Origin: Bradyrhizobium uaiense
GTDB lineage: Bacteria > Pseudomonadota > Alphaproteobacteria > Rhizobiales > Xanthobacteraceae
Direction of reading: 5' to 3'
NCBI RefSeq assembly: GCF_010811875.1
Contig: NZ_VKHP01000009.1
Coordinates: 1 to 64,000 of the forward strand
Length of the DNA stretch: 64,000 nucleotides
Shown here piece after piece: positions 50,126-59,587 of this stretch. Under the pieces are notes generated by a model, which saw only the letters and a program-made list of their open reading frames with translations, made no database searches and had not been told where the DNA came from. Within the stretch, counting starts at the first letter, position 1. The number at the start of each line of letters is the position of its first letter. The position numbers and the translations under genes were made by a program.

Positions 50126-51163
50126 ATGTTGTTGCTTGAGTCGCTTCCAACGGTAATCGGCGCCGCCGCCATTGCTCCCGCGTTGCTGGTATTGTGGCTC
50201 GTCATCGCCGCTGACGAGCGCCCCGGACCGCCGGTGCAGGTGTGGCTGGCCTTCGTGCTCGGCGCAGCCAGCATCTCGCTGCTAGGGCTGGCGCGACTTC
50301 CGTTCAATGCGCTACTCGCCATCCCCGACAATCCCTGGGCGACGCAGGCGATGCGCGCTCTGTTCGGCGTCGCGGCGCCGGAGGAGATCGTCAAGGTTCT
50401 CGTCATCGTCGTCATCTCGACGCGCCGCCGTGCCTTCGCCGATCCGATGGATACGGTGGTCTATGGCGCGGCTGCCGGGCTCGGATTTGCGGCTTACGAG
50501 AACCTCGCCTATCTCGTCCAGCACAAGGACATGTGGCGCGCGCTCGCGGCGTTGCGCAGCGTGCTGACCGTGCCGTTTCACGGCGCGCTCGGTATCATCG
50601 CCGGCGCCTACCTTGCGATCGCGCGCTCCGGCGGCGCGCTCGGCGCCTACCGGGGCCACCGCGACTGGGCCCGCATCACGAACTGGTCGCTGGTGCTGGT
50701 GGCGCCGGTCCTGCTGCACGCGGCGTTCGACTTTCCGCTGCTCGCGCTGCAGCGTATCCCCAATCTCAGCTCGAACACGCACCTGCTGCTCGGCTCGGCG
50801 AGCGTGCTGATCGGCTTCTCCTCGATCGGTTTTGCAGTCCGACTGGTGCGCCGCCTCGGCAAACATCATGCGCCGCGCACCGACGTTGCCCGCGAGCGGC
50901 TCAGCCAGTTGCGGCGGATGTGGGCGCTGCTGCTGATCGGCGGCGGGACTGGTTTTGCCGGTGTCTCCTTCCTGTTGACCTCGCTGCATCACTGGTACGT
51001 CAATCCCGAGCGCAATGCGTCCTTCATCCTGGTTCCGATCGGCTTCACCTCGATCCTGATCGGACTTGCGCTCCTGATCGCGACCACCGCCGTTTACTTC
51101 CTCGGCCGCAACCGGATGCGGACCGCCGCCGAGGGCTTTCCGTCCGCGCCCGGTCAAAGCTAG
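50126..51163 (+). CDS. PrsW-type glutamic intramembrane protease
   Basis: A 345-residue integral membrane protein. I start at ATG 50126 (MLLLESLPTVIGAAA); a frame open to 49949 adds a non-membrane stretch that looks spurious. Family motifs: GVAAPEEIVKVLVIVV (catalytic Glu pair), then TVVYGAAAGLGFAAYENLAY, VPFHGALGIIAGAYL and LLHAAFDFPLLA. PrsW proteases cut anti-sigma factors in Bacillus; targets in this lineage are unknown. A second hydrophobic part follows at the C-terminus. Confidence 0.85.
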   Translation: MLLLESLPTVIGAAAIAPALLVLWLVIAADERPGPPVQVWLAFVLGAASISLLGLARLPFNALLAIPDNPWATQAMRALFGVAAPEEIVKVLVIVVISTRRRAFADPMDTVVYGAAAGLGFAAYENLAYLVQHKDMWRALAALRSVLTVPFHGALGIIAGAYLAIARSGGALGAYRGHRDWARITNWSLVLVAPVLLHAAFDFPLLALQRIPNLSSNTHLLLGSASVLIGFSSIGFAVRLVRRLGKHHAPRTDVARERLSQLRRMWALLLIGGGTGFAGVSFLLTSLHHWYVNPERNASFILVPIGFTSILIGLALLIATTAVYFLGRNRMRTAAEGFPSAPGQS

Positions 51164-51242
51164 CGCCCCGTCCGGCTCCGATCCCCTTGCAAAATAACCT
51201 CGGCGGGTTCAGGGAGGGACACAGACTAGGCGCGAGAGGACG

Positions 51243-53102
51243 ATGGGGCACAACTACAAGAATTATCGGCCGGATATCGATGGCCTACGGGCCGTTGCCG
51301 TCTCGTTGGTCGTGCTCGGCCACGCGTTCCCGCAATATGTTCCCGGGGGTTTCGTCGGGGTCGACATCTTCTTCGTCATTTCCGGCTACCTGATCACCGG
51401 GATCATCTATGGTGACATTCAGAACGGGAGCTTCAGCCTTGTGACGTTCTATGCGCGTCGCATTCGCAGGATTTTTCCCGCCCTGATCGTCGTCTTGATC
51501 GCCGCCTTCATCGCCGGATGGCAACTTCTGATGCCGAGCGAGTTGGTGGCCCTTGGAAAGGAGATTGCGGCAGGCGCGGGTTTCTCGGCAAACCTGCTAT
51601 TCTATTCGGAGGGTGGCTATTTCGACGCGGCCGCGCAAACGAAGCCGCTGCTCCATCTCTGGTCGCTCGGCATCGAGGAACAGTTCTATCTTGTCTGGCC
51701 TTTGCTGCTGTGGGCGCTGATGCGATGGCGGATCGCCGCCGCCGCCCCCCTTGCCCTGATCTTCATCGCATCGCTTGTCGCAAATATCCTGGTCGTTCGA
51801 ACCAACCCTGAAGCCGCATTCTACCAGCCGTTCACGCGGGCGTGGGAGCTCGCGGCCGGAGCATTGGTGGCCGTCTGCCTGCCCAACGGATTCTCCGCCG
51901 CGCGCGACCTTCTCGGATGGTCCGCGCTCGCAGTGATCGCGGCGGTAACCGCATTCTATTCGCCCTCCATGACCTACCCCGGGATCGCAGCGGTGGCGCC
52001 GGTCGCCGCAGCCGCGGCCCTCATCATGTCAGGTCGCAATCGATTTCTCTCGACCCGTACCGCGGTCGCGATCGGGCTGATCAGCTATCCGCTCTACCTC
52101 TGGCATTGGCCGATCCTGGTTTTTGCGGCGAGCTTCAAAGGTCGTCCCCTGACTTTGGCCGAGAACGGGCTGGCCGTTGGGGCCAGCTTCATTCTGGCCT
52201 GGGCAACCTTTCGCTACGTCGAGCGCCCAATCAGGTTCGGGCAGTGGCGGGTGGCGCCGGTCCTTGCGGCATCGTTGATGGCCGTTGCATCGGTGGGAGC
52301 TTTGGCGATCGTCGACGGCTTTGCCTTTCGGCTTCCGGCGATCGTTCGCGAAGCCGGCGCCATGACCGTATCCAGGGACTTCCTGAGATACGGCGAATGC
52401 CATATCTCCGCTTCCGCCGATCCCGCGTTTGAACCGAGTTGCGTCGACGCCAGCAAGCGTCCGCTTGTTTTCGTATGGGGCGATTCGACCGCCGGCATGC
52501 TCGCCGCCGGGCTGCGGCAAGTCCAGGGCGATCAATTCGGGTTGGCCCAGTTCACCGTCAATTCCTGCCCGCCGCTCTTCACCACGCAGGCCGAGACCAT
52601 TCCGTTTTGTGTTCAGACCAACCGCCACATCGTTGCTGCGGTTGCCCGCTCGCACCCCGATGTCGTGCTCCTGCACATGTTGTGGAGCAGAGAACCCACC
52701 GCCGACGATCTCCGCCCAACGATTGCCGCCCTCAGACAGGCCGGCGACGCCCGTATCATCCTGGTCGGCCCTGTCCCGGTGTGGACCGACACGGTGCCCC
52801 ATCTGACGGTGCAATATTTCCTGCGCCATCATGCGTTGATCCCGGAACGCAGCCACGATGTGCGATCGACCAAGCAGGCTGACGACAGGGTTGGGCAGAT
52901 CGCCGCCGATCTCGGGATCGAATATCTGTCGCCCTATGAGGAGCTGTGCAACGCGGACGGATGTCTGACGAGGGTCGGGACCAGCGCAAACGATCTGGTA
53001 TCGGCCGACTTCCTGCATCTGTCGCCGCGCGCCTCGCGATATCTGGCGGCCAAGCTCGTGCCAAGGATTCTGGCTGTCGAAAACCGCCATGCGGAAAGAT
53101 GA
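51243..53102 (+). CDS. Acyltransferase-3 / SGNH hydrolase family protein
   Basis: A 619-residue protein of the OafA/YrhL type. The membrane acyltransferase domain starts with YRPDIDGLRAVAVSLVVLGH and GVDIFFVISGYLITGII, with RRIRRIFPAL and LWSLGIEEQFYLVWPLL later. The C-terminal extracytoplasmic SGNH domain (from about residue 390) has VFVWGDSTAGML and a D-x-x-H in SADFLHLSPRAS. Such enzymes acetylate lipopolysaccharide, exopolysaccharide or Nod-type glycans; the acceptor is not evident here. Confidence 0.9.
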   Translation: MGHNYKNYRPDIDGLRAVAVSLVVLGHAFPQYVPGGFVGVDIFFVISGYLITGIIYGDIQNGSFSLVTFYARRIRRIFPALIVVLIAAFIAGWQLLMPSELVALGKEIAAGAGFSANLLFYSEGGYFDAAAQTKPLLHLWSLGIEEQFYLVWPLLLWALMRWRIAAAAPLALIFIASLVANILVVRTNPEAAFYQPFTRAWELAAGALVAVCLPNGFSAARDLLGWSALAVIAAVTAFYSPSMTYPGIAAVAPVAAAAALIMSGRNRFLSTRTAVAIGLISYPLYLWHWPILVFAASFKGRPLTLAENGLAVGASFILAWATFRYVERPIRFGQWRVAPVLAASLMAVASVGALAIVDGFAFRLPAIVREAGAMTVSRDFLRYGECHISASADPAFEPSCVDASKRPLVFVWGDSTAGMLAAGLRQVQGDQFGLAQFTVNSCPPLFTTQAETIPFCVQTNRHIVAAVARSHPDVVLLHMLWSREPTADDLRPTIAALRQAGDARIILVGPVPVWTDTVPHLTVQYFLRHHALIPERSHDVRSTKQADDRVGQIAADLGIEYLSPYEELCNADGCLTRVGTSANDLVSADFLHLSPRASRYLAAKLVPRILAVENRHAER

Positions 53103-53190
53103 GCGCACAGCTATCGCTGCCGCAACTGACGGAGCTGACCATTGTAGCCGGTTAGGATAGACTGCACACGCGCAGATCCGGAGAGCCGCG

Positions 53191-53763
53191 ATGACCCTGT
53201 CCAACGACCTCGACAAGCTCCGATCGGAAGTGAAGGCCGCCGTCAAGCAGCACTGGAAGGCGTTCCTGTTCGAAGGCATCCTGCTCGTCGTCCTCGGCAT
53301 CGCCGCGATGATCGTGCCGACCTTCGCGAGCCTCGCCGTCACCATCTTTCTCGGCTGGATGTTCCTGATCTCAGGCATCGGCGGGCTGATCGCAACGTTC
53401 TGGGCCCGCAACATGCCGGGCTTCTGGTGGTCGCTGATCTCGGCCGCGCTCGCCGTGCTGGCAGGCATGGTGCTGCTCGCCCGTCCGATGCAGGGCGTGC
53501 TGACGCTGACCATCGTCATCGGCGCCTATTTCATCGCCGAGGGCGTCGCCACCATCATGTACGCGCTGGAGCATCGCCGCGAATTGTCGGGACGCTGGTC
53601 CTGGCTCTTGATCGCCGGCCTGATGGATATCGTGATCGCCTTCTTCATCATCGCCGGCCTGCCGGAGTCGGCCGGATGGGCGATTGGCCTCCTCGTCGGC
53701 CTCAATCTGATGTTCGGCGGGGCGACCCTGATCGGCATGGCGTTGGCGGCGCGCAACACCTGA
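53191..53763 (+). CDS. HdeD family membrane protein
   Basis: A 190-residue protein with six membrane segments in three repeated pairs, typical of HdeD/DUF308 proteins (FEGILLVVLGIAAMIVPTFA, FLGWMFLISGIGGLIATFWA, GAYFIAEGVATIMYALEHRR). HdeD is linked to acid resistance in E. coli; in alphaproteobacteria the role is unproven. It lies directly upstream of the aroG leader, with 33 bases between its stop and the aroG promoter. Confidence 0.86.
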   Translation: MTLSNDLDKLRSEVKAAVKQHWKAFLFEGILLVVLGIAAMIVPTFASLAVTIFLGWMFLISGIGGLIATFWARNMPGFWWSLISAALAVLAGMVLLARPMQGVLTLTIVIGAYFIAEGVATIMYALEHRRELSGRWSWLLIAGLMDIVIAFFIIAGLPESAGWAIGLLVGLNLMFGGATLIGMALAARNT

Positions 53764-53796
53764 CGGGCAACTGGCTGCCCTGCGCGGATTGGGGGG

Positions 53797-53825
53797 GTGA
53801 CAGGCCCGCATCCGTGCGCTATAGA
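53797..53825 (+). promoter_or_regulatory. Probable sigma-70 promoter of the aroG leader
   Basis: GTGACA (53797-53802) and TATAGA (53820-53825) with a 17-bp spacer. Transcription would start around 53832, only a few bases before the leader-peptide ATG at 53834, giving a leaderless or nearly leaderless leader mRNA. Confidence 0.6.
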
Positions 53826-53833
53826 GCCGCCCC

Positions 53834-53914
53834 ATGATCACCGTCGCCACCAGCTATTTTTGGTACTTTAGCTACGACAGCTCGCTGGCGGCAGGAGGAT
53901 CGCGCTCAATCTGA
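53834..53914 (+). CDS. Aromatic leader peptide of aroG, 26 residues
   Basis: ATG 53834 to TGA 53914 encodes MITVATSYFWYFSYDSSLA and seven more residues. Six of seven codons between 53855 and 53875 are Tyr, Phe or Trp (Y-F-W-Y-F-S-Y), the mark of a ribosome-stalling leader peptide that senses aromatic amino acids. It lies between the promoter and an intrinsic terminator just upstream of the DAHP synthase gene. Confidence 0.82.
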   Translation: MITVATSYFWYFSYDSSLAAGGSRSI

Positions 53915-53964
53915 AGAATTGCAGCAAACATCCAAAACAAGCCGCCAGACCTGGCGGCTTTTTT
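53846..53964 (+). promoter_or_regulatory. Transcription attenuator of aroG
   Basis: Four complementary segments are present: 1 GCCACCAGC (53846-53854), 2 GCTGGCGGC (53884-53892), 3 GCCGCCAG (53941-53948), 4 CTGGCGGC (53951-53958) followed by TTTTTT. Pairing 3:4 gives the terminator. Pairing 2:3 is a perfect 8-bp antiterminator, and 1:2 a pause hairpin with one mismatch. A ribosome stalled on the aromatic codons leaves segment 2 free, so scarcity of Phe/Tyr/Trp would allow readthrough. Confidence 0.82.
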
Positions 53965-54002
53965 GTGTGCCGGCAGGTCCCGAAATCCCAAAGGAGCCAG
54001 CC

Positions 54003-55088
<1,086 letters not shown>

Positions 55089-55253
55089 CGCGACGGTCCG
55101 GATTGAGCTTTGCTGGCGGTGCGCACGAAATCGCGCTCCGCCAGCTTTCCAAGAGCCGTTGCGGGTCGTTGCAGCGCGAGGCGCCGGAATGGAGGTGTCA
55201 TACGACTGGCTTAAGGTGTTTAATGGTCGCGGGGCTCGAACACGGAGTTCTCA

Positions 55254-55700
55254 ATGAACAGCGTACAAATCGAGCAAAAGAGTTACGAGATGCCCCCGCA
55301 GGAGGGGATCAGCATCGCCCAATTTCTCACCGTCGCCGACATTGAGCGATCGGCTCGCTACTATGAAAAGGTTTTCGGCGCTCGCATTTTGAGCCTCGGT
55401 GACGGCAATGCGCCCGGATACCTTCAATTCGAAAATATCTGGATGATTTTGAACGTCGGAGGCGGACCGACACCGGACAAGCCGACGGTATCGCTCAGCG
55501 TTCCCGACCCGAACAACATCAACAGTTTTCTGAATCTCCGCGTTGCGGATATTCAAGCGTGCTATCGACTCTGGAAAAGCCGAGGAGCCGAGTTCATCAC
55601 CGAGCCGTTGGAGAAATACGGCGAGTGGCGCTGCTACATCCGCGACCCCGACGGTTATCTGATCGAGGTGGGCCAGAGCACTACCGTCAAATACGGCTAA
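55254..55700 (+). CDS. VOC (glyoxalase/dioxygenase fold) family protein
   Basis: A 148-residue protein with the VOC fold: FLTVADIERSARYYEKVFGA at the start and WRCYIRDPDGYLIEVGQSTT at the end. A single paired beta-alpha-beta-beta-beta module of this length works as dimer in glyoxalases, resistance proteins or dioxygenase relatives. Metal ligands are not obvious. No functional context. Confidence 0.85.
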   Translation: MNSVQIEQKSYEMPPQEGISIAQFLTVADIERSARYYEKVFGARILSLGDGNAPGYLQFENIWMILNVGGGPTPDKPTVSLSVPDPNNINSFLNLRVADIQACYRLWKSRGAEFITEPLEKYGEWRCYIRDPDGYLIEVGQSTTVKYG

Positions 55701-55821
55701 CGCTCTGGCCGCACCGGGTGCGGATCTAGCAGCTTGCGCATCTCCGCACGGGAAAACCTCGCCCTGTTTGCGGCGTGCCCTATGATTCGAAAATAGGTAC
55801 CGTGCCGGCGTTGCTGGCGGC

Positions 55822-56088
55822 CTAGCAGCCGCGACAGATGCTCTTGATCTTCTTGTCGAGCGCAGCGTCTTCCTTGTTGGCCTGGCTGTTCGGATCGCTG
55901 ATATTCTTCTCGTTGCCGACGTCGCCGCGGCGCGGCTGACGATGTCCGACCGGCGCTTCCGGCACCCCGGAATTCTTCTGCATGGAGGACGATCCGCCCT
56001 GTTGCTGCGCCCAGGCATTGGACGTTCCAAGCTGGGGCGCTCCAACCGCAACCACCATCAGAGCCATCAACAAAACTGTCTTCCGCAT
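55822..56088 (-). CDS. Small secreted protein with terminal cysteines
   Basis: An 88-residue protein starting at ATG 56088 with a signal peptide (RKTVLLMALMVVAVGAPQLG, cleavage near AWAQ) and a hydrophilic mature part (SSSMQKNSGVPEAPVGHRQP) ending KKIKSICRGC. Longer in-frame starts up to 56238 are not supported. Likely host periplasmic protein, unknown function. Confidence 0.72.
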   Translation of the reverse strand: MRKTVLLMALMVVAVGAPQLGTSNAWAQQQGGSSSMQKNSGVPEAPVGHRQPRRGDVGNEKNISDPNSQANKEDAALDKKIKSICRGC

Positions 56089-56110
56089 CTCGCGTCTCCG
56101 CTTCTCAACC

Positions 56111-56323
56111 CTATTGCGCCCGTTCCGGCACTTCGACGGTAGCACAGTTGCGTCGCCCCTGCGCTGCGCAATCCTGTACCTTCCGTATATCGGCCATCGT
56201 GCCAAGGAGCCAGATTCCCGCGGCGACCAGCACCGCAAAGAAGCCGAACATCACAGCATTTTCGATGCCGCGGTTGCCCTCATTGTCGGGCGGCTCGCGC
56301 CGTCCGTCCCCGGCCCCGCTCAC
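56111..56323 (-). CDS. Small membrane protein, unknown
   Basis: A 70-residue protein with one hydrophobic segment (MFGFFAVLVAAGIWLLGTMA) and a soluble tail (IRKVQDCAAQGRRNCATVEV). I start it at GTG 56323, just after the epmB stop; an internal ATG at 56251 is an alternative and longer starts overlap epmB. Host gene. Confidence 0.6.
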   Translation of the reverse strand: MSGAGDGRREPPDNEGNRGIENAVMFGFFAVLVAAGIWLLGTMADIRKVQDCAAQGRRNCATVEVPERAQ

Positions 56324-56330
56324 CGCGGGC

Positions 56331-57422
56331 TCACGATTGCGGCGGGTAAAGGTGAACGTCACCGCAATAATCGACGATACGGTATCGCCGTTCCACGTCT
56401 TCCTCACCTTCGCGGGAAGCCGGCTGCGACAAATAGGTCGGGCCGATCGGCGCCTTGCCGTGGCCGCCGGGGATGTCGAGGACATAATCCGGCTGACACA
56501 GTCCGGAGACGCGCCCGCGCAATGCCCGCATCAACGCCTGACCGGCTTCGATCGTGGTGCGCAAATGCGCGGTGCCGGGCGCAAGGTCGCCGTGATGCAG
56601 GTAATAGGGCTTGATCCGGCACTCCACGAAGGCGCGCATCAGTGCCTCGAGCGTCGCCGCATCGTCATTGACGCCGCGCAACAAGACCGACTGGCTGACC
56701 AATGGAATGCCGGCGTCAACAAGGCGGGCGCACGCCGCGCGGGCATTGGCGCCCAATTCGCGCGGATGGTTGGCGTGGATCGCAATCCAGGTCGTCGCGC
56801 CTTCGGCCCGCAGCGCCGCAACCGTCTCCGGATTGATGCGGGCCGGATCGGCAATCGGGACGCGAGTGTGGAGGCGGATGATCTTGACGTGATCGATGGC
56901 GGCGAGGTCGGCCATGATCTCGGTCAACCTGCGCGGCGACAGCATCAAGGGATCGCCGCCGGTCAGGATCACTTCCCAGATCTGTGGATGGCTACGGATG
57001 TAATCGAGCCCCGCGTGGTAGGCGTCGTCCGACAAGGCCGATGCCTTTCCGGGCCCGACCATTTCGCGCCGGAAGCAAAACCGGCAATACACCGCGCAGA
57101 CATGGACGAGCTTGAACAACACCCGGTCCGGATAGCGATGCACGATGCCTGAGACCGGCGAATGCGCATCGTCGCCGATCGGGTCGGCGTTCTCGCCCGG
57201 CAGCTCCACGAGTTCGTCGGGGCTCGGGATGAACTGCCGCGCGATCGGGTCGGCAGGATCGGCCGGATCGATCAGCGCGGCGAGCTCCGGCGTCACCGCG
57301 ACCGCGTAACGCGCAGCCACCTGCTCGAGCGCGGCAAGGGCTGCGACCGGCGCGAGGCCGGCATCGACCAGCTCGCGCGGCTGTCGCAGCGTCGCCGCCA
57401 ATTTGTGATCGATGCTGTTCAT
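56331..57422 (-). CDS. epmB: EF-P (R)-beta-lysine-forming radical SAM aminomutase
   Basis: A 363-residue member of the lysine 2,3-aminomutase family. The radical SAM cluster motif is CAVYCRFC (Cys 109, 113, 116). Also present are EVILTGGDPLMLSPRRLTEI, RLHTRVPIADPARI and the PLP-binding QPDYVLDIPGGHGKAPIGP. Genetic linkage with epmA and efp supports the EpmB role: it converts lysine to (R)-beta-lysine for EF-P modification. It overlaps epmA by 4 bases. Confidence 0.92.
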   Translation of the reverse strand: MNSIDHKLAATLRQPRELVDAGLAPVAALAALEQVAARYAVAVTPELAALIDPADPADPIARQFIPSPDELVELPGENADPIGDDAHSPVSGIVHRYPDRVLFKLVHVCAVYCRFCFRREMVGPGKASALSDDAYHAGLDYIRSHPQIWEVILTGGDPLMLSPRRLTEIMADLAAIDHVKIIRLHTRVPIADPARINPETVAALRAEGATTWIAIHANHPRELGANARAACARLVDAGIPLVSQSVLLRGVNDDAATLEALMRAFVECRIKPYYLHHGDLAPGTAHLRTTIEAGQALMRALRGRVSGLCQPDYVLDIPGGHGKAPIGPTYLSQPASREGEEDVERRYRIVDYCGDVHLYPPQS

Positions 57423-58471
57423 GTCTCTCCTGCAGGCGGTGTCCAGACCACCTGATCAATTCGTGGCGCGCCGCTCGCCAGCATCACCAGCCGGTCGAAG
57501 CCGAGCGCGACGCCGCTCGCCTCGGGCATCTGGCCGACGGCGGCCAGGAAATCATCGTCGAGCGGATAGCGCTCGCCGTAGCGGCGGGCCTTCTCGTCCA
57601 TCGCTGCGGTGAAACGATGGCGCTGCTCGATCGCATCGGTCAACTCGCCAAAGCCGTTGGCGAGCTCGACGCCGCAGGCATAGACCTCGAAGCGCTCGGC
57701 GACACGGGGTTCGCCCGCCTTGCTGCGGGCCAGCGCGGCCTCGGGTGACGGGTATTCGAACAGCACCGTCAGACGCCCCTGACCCAGATTGGGCTCGACA
57801 TGCTCGACCAGCACCTTGCTGAAGATGTCCGACCAGGTGTCGTCGTCGGCAATCCGCACCCGCTCCTTCGCGGCCGATGCCAACGCTTCGCGATCGCCCT
57901 CGCCGCCCGCGATCGTCGCCAGCAAGTCGATCCCGGCGAAGCGCTCGAAGCCTGCGGCGACCGTCAGCAGCTCCGGCTCGGCAAACGGATCGGCCATCCT
58001 GCCGCGGAAGGAAAACCGCCCGATCCCGGTCGCCTGCGCCGCATGGGCGATCACGACGATCGTGTCGGCCATGATGGCGTCATAGCCGGCATTGGCGCGG
58101 TACCATTCCAGCATGGTGAATTCGGGGAGATGCAGGTCGCCGCGCTCGCGGTCGCGGAACACCCGCGCGAACTCGTAGATTTTCGGCTCGCCGGCCGCGA
58201 GCAGCTTCTTGCAGGCGAATTCCGGAGAGGTGCGCAGATAACGCGTCGCATGCGCACCATCGGTCTGCCTGAGCTCGGTGCGCGGGGCGTGCAGATGCGT
58301 CTCGTTACCCGGTGAGATCTGCAGGATGGCGGTCTCGACCTCGGCAAATCCCTGCTCCTCGAACCAGGCGCGGAGCGCCCGCGTGATCGCGGTCCGCGCC
58401 TGCAGGAAGGGCCTGCGGTCGGCATAGCGCGACGGTGTCCACCATGGCGAGGGCTGGTCGTGTGCTGTCAT
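57419..58471 (-). CDS. epmA: EF-P lysyltransferase (PoxA/GenX)
   Basis: A 350-residue class II lysyl-tRNA synthetase paralogue without an anticodon-binding domain. It shows RYLRTSPEFACKKLLAAGEP, FRDRERGDLHLPEFTMLEWY and the C-terminal motif 3 ASGVALGFDRLVMLASGAPR. It attaches (R)-beta-lysine to a conserved lysine of EF-P, helping translation of polyproline. Divergent from efp and coupled to epmB. Confidence 0.93.
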   Translation of the reverse strand: MTAHDQPSPWWTPSRYADRRPFLQARTAITRALRAWFEEQGFAEVETAILQISPGNETHLHAPRTELRQTDGAHATRYLRTSPEFACKKLLAAGEPKIYEFARVFRDRERGDLHLPEFTMLEWYRANAGYDAIMADTIVVIAHAAQATGIGRFSFRGRMADPFAEPELLTVAAGFERFAGIDLLATIAGGEGDREALASAAKERVRIADDDTWSDIFSKVLVEHVEPNLGQGRLTVLFEYPSPEAALARSKAGEPRVAERFEVYACGVELANGFGELTDAIEQRHRFTAAMDEKARRYGERYPLDDDFLAAVGQMPEASGVALGFDRLVMLASGAPRIDQVVWTPPAGET

Positions 58472-58983
58472 CGCGCGGCCGTCCCGGCGGTTGCGGATTC
58501 AACATCAACATGCCTCCACCCGCATTCAAGAGTCGGACGCAAATACTTGATTCCAAACAAATACATGACGCACACGACCTTGGCCTCCGGGGAGATGCGG
58601 CGACGCGGATCCCTTCTTGTCGAAAGATGCCGGTGTTGTCCATCGGTCGCCTCGGCTGAGCCTGAGCGGGGGCCCAGCATCCCGCACCGGTCCAACCGGC
58701 ACGGATCAACCCATGTTCCGTCGACTGCGACCTCCGGGTACCCCACGGCTGCCTGGGCTTGCCTTGCTCGCGCGAGCCCGGCGCCAGCGGCCTGGGACGC
58801 GGATTCGGCTCGGAAACAGGGTCAATCCCGGCGAGCGGGAACGGTTGGCAAACTGCTGAATTCGGCCGCAAAAGACTGGCATCTCAGGGACAAATCAGTA
58901 TGTTGCAGCCCGAAATCGCCGCCATGGCTGAGGGGCTGCCGAACCGGTTTGCGCCCCCGGCCCTCAAATTCAGGAAAACACCT
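58472..58983. other. 512-bp divergent region between epmA and efp
   Basis: Contains the control regions for epmA (minus) and efp (plus). The frame of efp stays open upstream to 58759, with an in-frame ATG at 58900, but the protein similarity begins only at 58984. No further gene, terminator or operator could be identified. Confidence 0.5.
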
Positions 58984-59550
58984 TTGAAAGTCATCGCCAG
59001 TTCCATCCGCAAGGGCAACATCATCGAGCAGGATGGCAAGCTCTATGTGGTCCTCTCCGCCGAAAACATTCATCCCGGCAAGGGCACCCCGGTCAGCCAG
59101 ATCGAAATGCGCCGCATCGGCGACGGCGTGAAGGTCTCGGAGCGCTACAAGACCACCGACCAGGTCGAGAAGGCCACCGTCGAAGACCACAACTACAACT
59201 ACCTCTACGAAGACGCCGACGGCTTCCACTTCATGAACAACGACAACTACGACCAGGTCCAGGTCTCCAAGGAGATCGTCGGCTCGTCTGCGCCGTATCT
59301 GCAGGAGAACATGACCGTGAAGCTGTCGATGCACGACGGCAATCCGGTCGCGATCCAGCTGCCGCAGCGCGTGACGCTGGAAGTGGTGGAAACCGAGCCC
59401 GTCACCAAGGGCCAGACCGCGTCGTCGTCCTACAAGCCCGCGATGCTCTCCAACGGCATTCGCACCGGCGTGCCGCCGCACGTTTCCACCGGAACGCGCA
59501 TCGTCGTCATGACCGAGGACGGTTCTTACGTTGAACGCGCCAAGGATTGA
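58984..59550 (+). CDS. efp: Translation elongation factor P
   Basis: A 188-residue protein, the standard EF-P length, starting at TTG 58984 with AGGAAA upstream. It begins [16 protein letters not shown], carries the modified-lysine loop [13 protein letters not shown] (Lys 33) and ends [20 protein letters not shown] relieves ribosome stalling at proline runs. The modification enzymes EpmA and EpmB are encoded next door on the other strand. Confidence 0.95.
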   Translation: MKVIASSIRKGNIIEQDGKLYVVLSAENIHPGKGTPVSQIEMRRIGDGVKVSERYKTTDQVEKATVEDHNYNYLYEDADGFHFMNNDNYDQVQVSKEIVGSSAPYLQENMTVKLSMHDGNPVAIQLPQRVTLEVVETEPVTKGQTASSSYKPAMLSNGIRTGVPPHVSTGTRIVVMTEDGSYVERAKD

Positions 59551-59587
59551 GCGATAGTCTCTCAGCAGACTCGAACCGGGGGGTGCA

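Noticed and set aside
52029..53519. A 496-codon minus-strand frame opposite acyltransferase and hdeD
   Set aside because: It spans two well-supported plus-strand genes and has no motif or ribosome site.
58759..58983. N-terminal extension of EF-P
   Set aside because: Known EF-P proteins start at [12 protein letters not shown]; the extension has no similarity and the TTG has a suitable ribosome site.
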